This document shows positions 13,093-23,402 of a stretch of 64,000 nucleotides of DNA, piece after piece (the stretch's first letter is position 1; each line of letters starts with the position of its first letter). The DNA comes from Ehretia macrophylla (taxonomy: Eukaryota > Streptophyta > Magnoliopsida > Boraginales > Ehretiaceae): assembly GCA_037974665.1 (NCBI GenBank), contig CM075783.1:15284762-15348761 (forward strand). The letters are read 5' to 3'. The position numbers were made by a program, and so were the translations under genes. Under the pieces are notes generated by a model. That model worked only from the letters and a program-made list of their open reading frames with translations. It made no database searches and was not told where the DNA came from.

Positions 13093-13237
13093 TGCCATGC
13101 TTAAGGTGTTGTGGAAGCATCACGGCATTGAGGAAGCTACGTGGGAGAGACGAGATCAGATGCAGCAACAATACCCAGATCTTTTCCGTACATCAAGTAA
13201 GAATTTCGAGGACGAAATTTCTATAAGGGGGGGAGAA
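13087..13237 (+). pseudogene. Pol C-terminal fragment (chromodomain tail) in the mosaic
   Basis: About 50 codons match the end of the Tekay pol reading frame (28000-28127), including [18 protein letters not shown] of the chromodomain and the terminal NFEDEIS motif. Just after the join three bases differ from the copy at 27990-28000, changing two residues (A and L in place of P and V). The frame runs on into the adjacent LTR, as it does in the complete element. It has no start of its own and lies opposite to the orientation of the mosaic's terminal LTRs. Confidence 0.85.
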
Positions 13238-15110
13238 TGTGAAACCCCACTTTCTTGCTTATCTCGTTTTACGTGTTTTACCTCGTTTAGCGTGCATATG
13301 ATCTGTTTATGTGCTATAGGACCTAGAAAGTTATAATTTTGATTTCAATACTTCTAATACGTGCTAAATGTACATTCATGAAATTTTCATAAAAAACGGA
13401 GTCAGAAATTTTATCGTCGATTTTCAGTGAATAGTGTTTTCGAAACACGTCCGCTATAATTTTGAAACTGGTCTTTTTAACCCTTCTAGACCTAGTCCAC
13501 GGACTTTAATAGACCTGTGTTTGATGAAAACGGTTTTAAAATCGGCTTAAGAATTTATTAGGGTTTTTACACCGACTTTTGCGAAAATCGAGTTTTAAGC
13601 CGACTCGGGTGGAATTCTTTGAATGTAAAACTTCTTGTCACCTAAAAATAATCCACTTGAGATATCTTGGGGGTGGCATAATTATTTTTAACTTGGTGAT
13701 CACTAAAATGCAATTAAAGTCATTAAAACACAAAAATACCTATTAAAATAACTTTGACTTTAATTAAATAATTGACCTTATAAGCTAATGTCCTCAACAC
13801 ACACTCACACAACACAAAAACACCATCACACACACACACATTGCCGAGGGGTTGAGGGAGAAAAGAGAAGAAAGAAAACTCAAGCTTTCAATCCAATTTT
13901 TCAAAGAAAAACCTAGTTTTTGTCCGTGAAACTTCGCACCGACTTGGATTCTGCTTGTTGGGCACGCATAGCACGCATTCCTAGGCTTATATCGCATCTA
14001 AGGTGAGAGAAAAATTCTAGATCTCAAAATGTCATTTTTGTGTTTTTGCGTATAAATGAAGATTTAACCGTTAGAATTGAAATCTGATGATAGATTATTG
14101 CTCCTTGCATGCTAGGGATCATTATATACTAATACTACGAGTTTCTGTCGGATATAGCATAATTTTTATTTTCCGGGTATTTAATTTTGATTAAAATGTT
14201 CAAAGTTGATTTAATTGAGTTGCGTTGCTCGAAATCGATTGCCGTCGATTTCTAAATACTTGATAATTACGTGTTAGCGCTGTTGTAATGCCGAATTTTC
14301 GATTACATTGTTTGTGTGAAAATCCGGAAAATCCAGCCATGACATCTTAGGGTTTTAGGGTTATCGGGCATGATTTAGAGGTGTTATGGTGGATTTCCGA
14401 GAGGGCTAATGTAGTAGGTTGAATGGGTGAGTGATAGGAACTGATTTGGCAATGTTTGGATTAGTAGATTGTAAGTTATGAATTTTAGAAGTTTAGGTTG
14501 TCATTCTTTAATTTCTTGAACGATGCCTTAGATGGTTGGGTAGTGTTCGAGTGATGAATGGTGAGTCGTTGTTGAGTAATTTAGGGTTTAATTATGTATA
14601 TTATGCATGTCCGGTTAGATGGCCTACTTTGTCATCTAACTACGTTGTTTGTTGTTTAATTTAATATTGATGTTATATTGATGTTATTGATTGATTATTA
14701 TTGAATGCGGGAATCGGGCACTCTTGTTGCTGATCTCCCAATTGATTGATTGATTTATGCTTGCATGATGATTGATGAATATGGAGTCTTGGTATGTGTG
14801 TGCCACCTCTCGGGCAGCGTCGGGCTGTCGGGTTGATAACGACATGACTGCCATAGGCTACCCCCAGCTCGCATGACGGAGATGTCATGGAGGGAAGGGG
14901 CTAGTGAGGTACCTCGGGTGCGTGAGTAATGGGGAGTTATAAGAAGAACGGTTGAGATCGTGATGGCGTTTGGAGCTACACCAAATAGAGTATCCTTATT
15001 GATTGGTTATATAGTTATGTGATGATAGCTTTATTTATGTTATTATGTTGTTGTGTGTTTACTTGCTCAAAGGACTAAATCCAAGGAGCGTAGTGAATAC
15101 TGTCGAGATC
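13238..15110 (+). repeat. Forward LTR fragment in the mosaic
   Basis: Begins TGTGAAACCCCAC and follows the Tekay LTR for about 1873 bp. It stops at GAGATC, where the complete LTR would continue TATCGGATCC and then the hairpin. It then joins the inverted LTR end at 15111. With the inverted LTR at 16893-19324 it forms an inverted repeat with arms of almost 1.9 kb. Confidence 0.88.
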
Positions 15111-16382
15111 TGTCACGCCCCAACTCGACCCCACCTACGATCAGTCAGGACGCAACAGAATTTCGGCGGCATAACGACAGTAAACAGATTTTCGAGGTTC
15201 TAAACCAACCTCATTAAACATCATACATCCAGAAATTCCTCAATACAAACAACAACATACAACACAACCATATTATACAATAAAACATCATCGTTATACG
15301 CCTCCGTTCCAACATGACATACAATACCTCAACTTTATCATACATTTCAAAAGTAAGTTGAGACACAACTACAATTTAAACATAGACAAAAGAAAGCCAC
15401 TAAATTAACATCGTTTGGATCATCATCTTATCAACAACTATTACACTAAGAACCGTAAAGCATATAAAAGTCTATTAAACTAATATACATGACGTTTAAC
15501 AACATAGAATCATGGATAAGACTCAGGGACATATGACTCATCCACGAAAGGCACGTTTTCCACATTCTCCTCTTCAGGAGGCACGTACCCGTAATCTTGT
15601 GAAAGTACACCTGAAACATGCATTAATAGAGAGTGAGCTTATATACATAAGCCCAGTGAGGATCCGATAGATCTCGACAGTATTCACTACGCTCCTTGGA
15701 TTTAGTCCTTTGAGCAAGTAAACACACAACAACATAATAACATAAATAAAACTATCATCACATAACTATATAACCAATCAATAAGGATACTCTATTTGGT
15801 GTAGCTCCAAACGCCATCACGATCTCAACCGTTCTTCTTATAACTCCCCATTACTCACGCACCCGAGCTACCTCACTAGCCCCTTCCCTCCATGACATCT
15901 CCGTCATGCGAGCTGGGGGTAGCCTATGGCAGTCATGCCGTTATCAACCCGACAGCCCGACGCTGCCCGAGAGGTGGCATACACATACCAAGACTCCATA
16001 TTCATCAATCATCATGCAAGCATAAATCAATCAATCAATTGGGAGATCAGCAACAAGAGTGCCCGATTCCCGCATTCAATAATAATCAATCAATAACATC
16101 AATATAACATCAATATTAAATTAAACAACAAACAACGTAGTTAGATGACAAAGTAGGCCATCTAACCGGACATGCATAATATACATAATTAAACCCTAAA
16201 TTACTCAACAACGACTCACCATTCATCACTCGAACACTACCCAACCATCTAAGGCATCGTTCAAGAAATTAAAGAATGACAACCTAAACTTCTAAAATTC
16301 ATAACTTACAATCTACTAATCCAAACATTGCCAAATCAGTTCCTATCACTCACCCATTCAACCTACTACATTAGCCCTCTCG
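15111..16382 (-). repeat. Inverted LTR 3' half in the mosaic
   Basis: Begins exactly at the LTR terminus TGTCACGCCC and extends 1272 bp. It switches to forward LTR sequence after CCCTCTCG. It has GCAGTCATGCCG where the complete LTR of this unit has GCAGTCATGTCG, another sign of mixed parentage. Confidence 0.85.
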
Positions 16383-16415
16383 AAAATCCAGCCATGACAT
16401 CTTAGGATTTTAGGG

Positions 16416-16685
16416 TTATCGGGCATGATTTGGAGGGGTTATGGTGGATTGATTCTGGGCAGCCTGCCCTGCTAATAACTGTGCCTGACTAGCCACTAAC
16501 TCTGCAATCCGCTCCATAGCTGCTCCAAATCGGTCATCACCCCCGTCACGGCCCGGTGCCACGTTACTCGGAGTCTCATCAGTCAACTCAGACCTACCTC
16601 TGGTTCTCGGTCGACCGGCCATTCTACTAATCAAAGAGTTAGCACAGTTATAGCACGTAGACAGGTTATAAACAACTATTAACAC
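16416..16685 (-). pseudogene. Gag N-terminal fragment fused to LTR sequence
   Basis: On the minus strand the frame encodes the Tekay gag start (MAGRPRTRG..., ATG at 16621-16623) for about 57 residues up to QAAQNQ, then crosses the rearrangement join near 16450 into LTR sequence and stops. The gag core, zinc knuckles and all of pol are missing. It differs from the complete element's gag by a Ser for Pro soon after the start. Confidence 0.85.
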
Positions 16686-16873
16686 ATAAATAACAAACTC
16701 ATATAAAACACATAAACAAATTGATCACATAATCACATAAGCACTTAAATCACATAATCACTTAATCAATTAATCATACCAATACATATTTCATTTTTCT
16801 TTCCTTTCATACATATTTCATGCTAAGACCATTACCCACATTCCGAGAATACCCCGGCTGACAACTAACATGA

Positions 16874-16885
16874 GCTCTGATACCA
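16874..16885 (-). other. Primer binding site of the mosaic element
   Basis: The minus strand reads TGGTATCAGAGC, the initiator-Met tRNA primer site, 7 nt inside the complete LTR. This fixes the LTR at 16893-19324 as the original 5' LTR. Confidence 0.88.
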
Positions 16886-16892
16886 CTTAAAC

Positions 16893-19324
16893 TGTCACGC
16901 CCCAACTCGACCCCACCTACGATCAGTCAGGACGCAACGGAATTTCGGCGGCATAACGACAGTAAACAGATTTCCGAGGTTCTAAACCAACCTCATTAAA
17001 CATCATACATCCAGAAATTCCTCAATACAAACAACAACATACAACACAACCATATTATACAATAAAACATCCTCGTTATACGCCTCCGTTCCAACATGAC
17101 ATACAATACCTCAACTTTATCATACATTTCAAAAGTAAGTTGAGACACAACTACAATTTAAACATAGACAAAAGAAAGCCACTAAATTAACATCGTTTGG
17201 ATCATCATCTTATCAACAACTATTACACTAAGAACCGTAAAGCATATAAAAGTCTATTAAACTAATATACATGACGTTTAACAACATAGAATCATGGATA
17301 AGACTCAGGGACATATGACTCATCCACGAAAGGCACGTTTTCCACATTCTCCTCTTCAGGAGGCACGTACCCGTAATCTTGTGAAAGTACACCTGAAACA
17401 TGCATTAATAGAGAGTGAGCTTATATACATAAGCCCAGTGAGGATCCGATAGATCTCGACAGTATTCACTACGCTCCTTGGATTTAGTCCTTTGAGCAAG
17501 TAAACACACAACAACATAATAACATAAATAAAGCTATCATCACATAACTATATAACCAATCAATAAGGATACTCTATTTGGTGTAGCTCCAAACGCCATC
17601 ACGATCTCAACCGTTCTTCTTATAACTCCCCATTACTCACGCACCCGAGGTACCTCACTAGCCCCTTCCCTCCATGACATCTCCGTCATGCGAGCTGGGG
17701 GTAGCCTATGGCAGTCATGTCGTTATCAACCCGACAGCCCGACGCTGCCCGAGAGGTGGCACACACATACCAAGACTCCATATTCATCAATCATCATGCA
17801 AGCATAAATCAATCAATCAATTGGGAGATCAGCAACAAGAGTGCCCGATTCCCGCATTCAATAATAATCAATCAATAACATCAATATAACATCAATATTA
17901 AATTAAACAACAAACAACGTAGTTAGATGACAAAGTAGGCCATCTAACCGGACATGCATAATATACATAATTAAACCCTAAATTACTCAACAACGACTCA
18001 CCATTCATCACTCGAACACTACCCAACCATCTAAGGCATCGTTCAAGAAATTAAAGAATGACAACCTAAACTTCTAAAATTCATAACTTACAATCTACTA
18101 ATCCAAACATTGCCAAATCAGTTCCTATCACTCACCCATTCAACCTACTACATTATCCCTCTCGGAAATCCACCATAACACCTCTAAATCATGCCCGATA
18201 ACCCTAAAACCCTAAGATGTCATGGCTGGATTTTTTGGATTTTCACACAAACAATGTAATCGAAAATTCGGCATTACAACAGCGCTAACACGTAATTATC
18301 AAGTATTTAGAAATCGACGGCAATCGATTTCGAGCAACGCAACTCAATTAAATCAACTTTGAACATTTTAATCAAAATTAAATACCCGGAAAATAAAAAT
18401 TATGCTATATCCGACAGAAACTCGTAGTATTAGTATATAATGATCCCTAGCATGCAAGGAGCAATAATCTATCATCAGATTTCAATTCTAACGGTTAAAT
18501 CTTCATTTATACGCAAAAACACAAAAATGACATTTTGAGATCTAGAATTTTTCTCTCACCTTAGATGCGATATAAGCCTAGGAATGCGTGCTATGCGTGC
18601 CCAACAAGCAGAATCCAAGTCGGTGCGAAGTTTCACGGACAAAAACTAGGTTTTTCTTTGAAAAATTGGATTGAAAGCTTGAGTTTTCTTTCTTCTCTTT
18701 TCTCCCTCAACCCCTCGGCAATGTGTGTGTGTGTGATGGTGTTTTTGTGTTGTGTGAGTGTGTGTTGAGGACATTAGCTTATAAGGTCAATTATTTAATT
18801 AAAGTCAAAGTTATTTTAATAGGTATTTTTGTGTTTTAATGACTTTAATTGCATTTTAGTGATCACCAAGTTAAAAATAATTATGCCACCCCCAAGATAT
18901 CTCAAGTGGATTATTTTTAGGTGACAAGAAGTTTTACATTCAAAGAATTCCACCCGAGTCGGCTTAAAACTCGATTTTCGCAAAAGTCGGTGTAAAAACC
19001 CTAATAAATTCTTAAGCCGATTTTAAAACCGTTTTCATCAAACACAGGTCTATTAAAGTCCGTGGACTAGGTCTAGAAGGGTTAAAAAGACCAGTTTCAA
19101 AATTGTAGCGGACGTGTTTCGAAAACACTATTCACTGAAAATCGACGATAAAATTTCTGACTCCGTTTTTGATGAAAATTTCATGAATGCACATTTAGCA
19201 CGTATTAGAAGTATTGAAATCAAAATTATAACTTTCTAGGTCCTATAGCACATAAACAGATCATATGCACGCTAAACGAGGTAAAACACGTAAAACGAGA
19301 TAAGCAAGAAAGTGGGGTTTCACA
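16893..19324 (-). repeat. Complete 5' LTR of the mosaic element
   Basis: 2432 bp, TGTCACGCCCC to GGGGTTTCACA on the plus strand, that is TGTGAAACC to GTGACA in element orientation. It matches the LTRs of the element at 20696 with scattered differences. The intron-like donor (intron start 18559) and acceptor (AG at 17394-17393) are both intact. Confidence 0.92.
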
Positions 19325-20695
19325 CCCATGCTGCTAGTAGGTTCAAAGGCTCCCTACACCAAACCTTGCACAAGCAGGTTTTTCGACTATTCCATCCCAT
19401 GCTAATTCCAACTAAGATGCCCCAAAATGGTTGGTAACTATAAATTTTTCAATTTTAATATATTTTCACTTTTTGTGTATTAGCTACGGATAATACACAA
19501 ATTCCATTCCGATTCAAATGGATTCTGTAAGGGTTTGTTAAATTCTGTGTTAATTATTAGATGAGTTAAATCCATCAGTTTATCCTAAAATCCCATTGGG
19601 TAAAATGAATTTATCTTATGAGTTATTGCATATATTAATTCAGTAAATTATACTTGTATTATTGAATGCTAATGTCATCCACTTTCTTTCGAATCAAGTT
19701 AACCCATGCTGCTAGTGGGTTCAAAGGCTCCTTGCACCAAACCTTGCAGAAGTAGGTTTTTCGACAATTCCATCCCATGCCGATTCCGAATGAGATGCCC
19801 AAAATGGTTGGTAACTAGAATTTTCAATTTTAATATATTTTCACTTTTTGTGTATTAGCTACGGATAATACACAAAATCCATTCCGATTCGAATGGATTC
19901 TGTAAGGGTTTGCTAAATTCTGTGTTAATTAGTAGATGAGTTAAATCCATCAGTTTATCCTAAAATCCCATTGGGTAAAATGGATTTATCTTATGAGTTA
20001 TTGCTTATATTAATTCAGTAAATTATACTTGTATTATTGAATGCTAATGTCATCCACTTTCTTCCGAATCAAGTTAACTCATGCTGCTAGTAGGTTCAAA
20101 GGCTCCCTACACCAAACCTTACACATGCAGGTTTTTCGACAATTCGATCCCATGCTGATTCCAACTGAGATGCCCCAAAATGGTTGGTAACTATAAATTT
20201 TCAATTTTAATATATTTTCACTTTTTGTGTATTAGCTACGGATAATACACAAATTCCATTCCGATTCAAATGGATTCTGTAAGGGTTTGCTAAATTCTGT
20301 GTTAATTAGTAGATGAGTTAAATCCATCAGTTTATCCTAAAATCCCATTGGGTAAAATGGATTTATCTTATGAGTTATTGCTTATATTAATTCAGTAAAT
20401 TATACTTGTATTATTGAATGCTAATGTCATCCACTTTCTTCCGAATCAAGTTAACCCATGCTGCTAGTTGGTTCAATGGCTCCCTACACCAAACCTTACA
20501 CATGCAGGTTTTTCGACAATTCGATCCCATGCTGATTCCAACTGAGATGCCCCAAAATGGTTGGTAACTATAAATTTTCAATTTTAATATATTTTCACTT
20601 TTTGTGTATTAGCTACGGATAATACACAAATTCCATTCCGATTCAAATGGATTCTGTAAGGGTTTGCTAAATTCTATGTTAATTAGTAGATGAGT
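19325..20695. repeat. 376-bp satellite array, block 3
   Basis: About 3.6 monomers between the minus-strand mosaic element (ending 19324) and the Tekay-type element (starting 20696). The sequence is in register with block 2 on the left, through the CCCAT duplication, and with block 4 on the right, through the TGAGT duplication. The array therefore existed before both insertions. Confidence 0.92.
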
Positions 20696-21236
20696 TGTGA
20701 AACCCCACTTTCTTGCTTATCTCGTTTTACGTGCTATACCTCGTTTTTCGTGCATATGATCTGTTTATGTGCTATAGGACCTAGAAAGTTATAATTTTGA
20801 TGTCAATACTTCTAATACGTGCTAAATGTGCATTCATGAAATTTTCATAAAAAACGGAGTCAGAAATTTTATCGTCGATTTTCAGTGAATAGTGTTTTCG
20901 AAACACGTCCGCTATAATTTTGAAACTGGTCTTTTTAACCCTTCTAGACCTAGTCCACGGACTTTAATAGACCTGTGTTTGATGAAAATGGTTTTAAAAT
21001 CGGCTTAAGAATTTATTAGGGTTTTTACACCGACTTTTGCGAAAATCGAGTTTTAAGCCGACTCGGGTGGAATTCTTTGAATGTAAAACTTCTTGTCACC
21101 TAAAAATAATCCACTTGAGATATCTTGGGGGTTGCATAATTATTTTTAACTTGGTGATCACTAAAATGCAATTAAAGACATTAAAAACACAAAAATACCT
21201 ATTAAAATAACTTTGACTTTAATTAATTAATTGACC

Positions 21237-21243
21237 ATATAAG
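21237..21243 (+). promoter_or_regulatory. Possible TATA box of the Tekay LTR
   Basis: ATATAAG, in the context GACCATATAAGCTAATG, lies upstream of a CA-repeat and purine-rich leader and about 220 bp before the candidate splice donor. This is a plausible position for the U3/R boundary. The 3' LTR has the same site at 28669-28675. The evidence is sequence context only. Confidence 0.35.
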
Positions 21244-21461
21244 CTAATGTCCTCAACACACACTCACACAACACAAAAACACCATCACACACACACACAT
21301 TGCCGAGAGAAAAGAGGGAGAGAAGAGAAGAGAAAAACTCAAGCTTTCAATCCAATTTTTCAAAGAAAAACCTAGTTTTTGTCCGTGAAACTTCGCACCG
21401 ACTTGGATTCTGCTTGTTGGGCACGCATAGCACGCATTCCTAGGCTTATATCGCATCTAAG

Positions 21462-22627
21462 GTGAGAGAAAAATTCTAGATCTCAAAATGTCATTTTTGT
21501 GTTTTTGCGTATAAATGAAGATTGAACCGTTAGAATTGAAATCTGATGATAGATTATTGCTCCTTGCATGCTAGGGATCATTATATACTAATACTACGAA
21601 TTTCTGTCGGATATAGCATAATTTTTATTTTCCGGGTATTTAATTTTGATTAAAATGTTCAAAGTTGATTTAATTGAGTTGTGTTGATCGAAATCGATTG
21701 CCGTCGATTTCTAAATACTTGATAATTACGTGTTAGCGCTGTTGTAATGCCGAATTTTCGATTACATTGTTTGTGTGAAAATCCGGAAAATCCAGCCATG
21801 ACATCTTAGGATTTTAGGGTTATCGGGCATGATTTGGAGGGGTTATGGTGGATTTCTGAGAGGGCTAATGTAGTAGGTTGAATGGGTGAGTGATAGGAAC
21901 TGATTTGGCAATGTTTGGGTTAGTAGATTGTAAGTTATGAATTTTAGAAGTTTAGGTTGTCATTCTTTAATTTCTTGAACGATGCCTTAGATGGTTGGGT
22001 AGTGTTCGAGTGATGAATGGTGAGTCGTTGTTGAGTATTTTAGAGTTTAATTATGTATATTATGCATGTCCAGTTAGATGGCCTACTTTGTCATCTAACT
22101 ACGTTGTTTGTTGTTTAATTTAATATTGATGTTATATTGATGTTATTGATTGATTATTATTGAATGCGAGAATCGGTCACTCTTGTTGCTGATCTCCCAA
22201 TTGATTGATTGATTTATGCTTGTATGATGATTGATGAATATGGAGTCTTGGTATGTGTGTGCCACCTCTCGGGCAGCGTCGGGCTGTCGGGTTGATAACG
22301 GCATGACTGCCATAGGCTACCCCCAGCTCGCATGACGGAGGTGTCATGGAGGGAGGGGCTAGTGAGGTACCTCGGGTGCGTGAGTAATGGGGAGTTATAA
22401 GAAGAACGGTTGAGATCGTGATGGCGTTTGGAGCTACACCAAATAGAGTATCCTTATTGAATGGTCATATAGTTATGTGATGATAGCTTTATTTATGTTA
22501 TTATGTTGTTGTGTGTTTACTTGCTCAAAGGACTAAATCCAAGGAGCGTAGTGAATACTGTCGAGATCTATCGGATCCTCACTGGGCTTATGTATATAAG
22601 CTCACTCTCTATTAATGCATGTTTCAG
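21462..22627 (+). other. Candidate leader intron inside the Tekay LTR
   Basis: GCATCTAAG|GTGAGAG at the left and ATGTTTCAG|GTG at the right bound a 1166-bp T-rich stretch with plant intron character. A possible branch site (TTAAT) lies shortly before the acceptor, and a hairpin ends 24 nt upstream of the acceptor AG. The 3' LTR has the same 1166-bp interval (28894-30059). Splicing is inferred, not shown. Confidence 0.5.
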
Positions 22628-23136
22628 GTGTACTTTCACAAGATTACGGGTACGTGCCTCCTGAAGAGGAGAATGTGGAAAACGTGCCTTTCGTGGATGA
22701 GTCATATGTCCCTGAGTCTTATCCATGATTCTATGTTGTTAAATGTCATGTATATTAGCTTAATGGACTTTTATATGCTTTTCGGTTCTTAGTGTAATAG
22801 TTATTGAAAAGATGATGATCCAAATGATGTTAATATTTAGTGGCTTCCTTTTGTCTATGGTTAAATTGTAGTTGTGTCTCAACTTACTTTTGAAATGTAT
22901 GATAAAGTTGAGGTATTGTATGTCATGTTGGAACGGAGGCGTATAACGAGGATGTTTTATTGTAAAATATGGTTGTGTTGTATGTTGTTGTTTGTATTGA
23001 GGAATTTCCGGATGTATGATGTTTAATGAGGTTGGTTTAGAACCTCGGAAATCTGTTTACTGTCGTTATGCCGCCGAAATTCCGTTGCGTCCTGACTGAT
23101 CGTAGGTGGGGTCGAGTTGGGGCGTGACAGTTCAAG

Positions 23137-23148
23137 TGGTATCAGAGC
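23137..23148 (+). other. Primer binding site of the Tekay-type element
   Basis: TGGTATCAGAGC, 7 nt after the 5' LTR, is complementary to the 3' end of initiator methionine tRNA. Confidence 0.93.
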
Positions 23149-23402
23149 TCATGTTAGTTGTCAGCCGGGGTATTCTCGGAATGTGGGTAATGGTCTTAGC
23201 ATGAAATATGTATGAAAGGAAAGAAAAAAAATGAAATATGTATTGGTATGATTAATTGATTAAGTGATTATGTGATTTAAGTGCTTAAGTGATTATGTGA
23301 TCAATTTGTTTATGTGTTTTATATGAGTTTGTTATTTATGTGTTAATAGTTGTTTATAACCTGTCTACGTGCTATAACTGTGCTAACTCTTTGATTAGTA
23401 GA

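Larger units (their letters stand above)
12540..19324 (-). mobile_element. Rearranged mosaic Tekay-type retrotransposon with inverted segments
   Basis: The whole unit sits in the satellite between a perfect 5-bp duplication CCCAT (12535-12539 and 19325-19329), so it integrated as one molecule. Left to right on the plus strand: 12540-13092 inverted LTR 3' end; about 13087-13237 forward pol tail; 13238-15110 forward LTR start to position about 1873; 15111-16382 inverted LTR 3' half; 16383-16450 a 68-bp forward LTR piece; 16451-16892 inverted gag start, leader and primer site; 16893-19324 complete inverted LTR. Read on the minus strand, it keeps a correct left LTR end and a correct right LTR end, the two termini integrase needs. 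The 68-bp piece matches the LTR variant of the element at 20696 better than this unit's own complete LTR, so more than one parent copy contributed. Confidence 0.88.
20696..23129 (+). repeat. 5' LTR of Tekay-type element
   Basis: 2434 bp, TGTGAAACCCC to GGGGCGTGACA. It contains a TATA-like site near 21237, a CA repeat and purine-rich stretch (about 21285-21340), a splice donor context GCATCTAAG|GTGAG (intron start 21462), a hairpin (22584-22603) and an acceptor TGTTTCAG ending at 22627. Confidence 0.96.

Noticed and set aside
12540..19324. Two or three separate nested Tekay insertions
   Set aside because: Inner segments have no 5-bp target duplications and are truncated at microhomologies, while the outer ends share a perfect CCCAT. 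A single rearranged insertion fits better.
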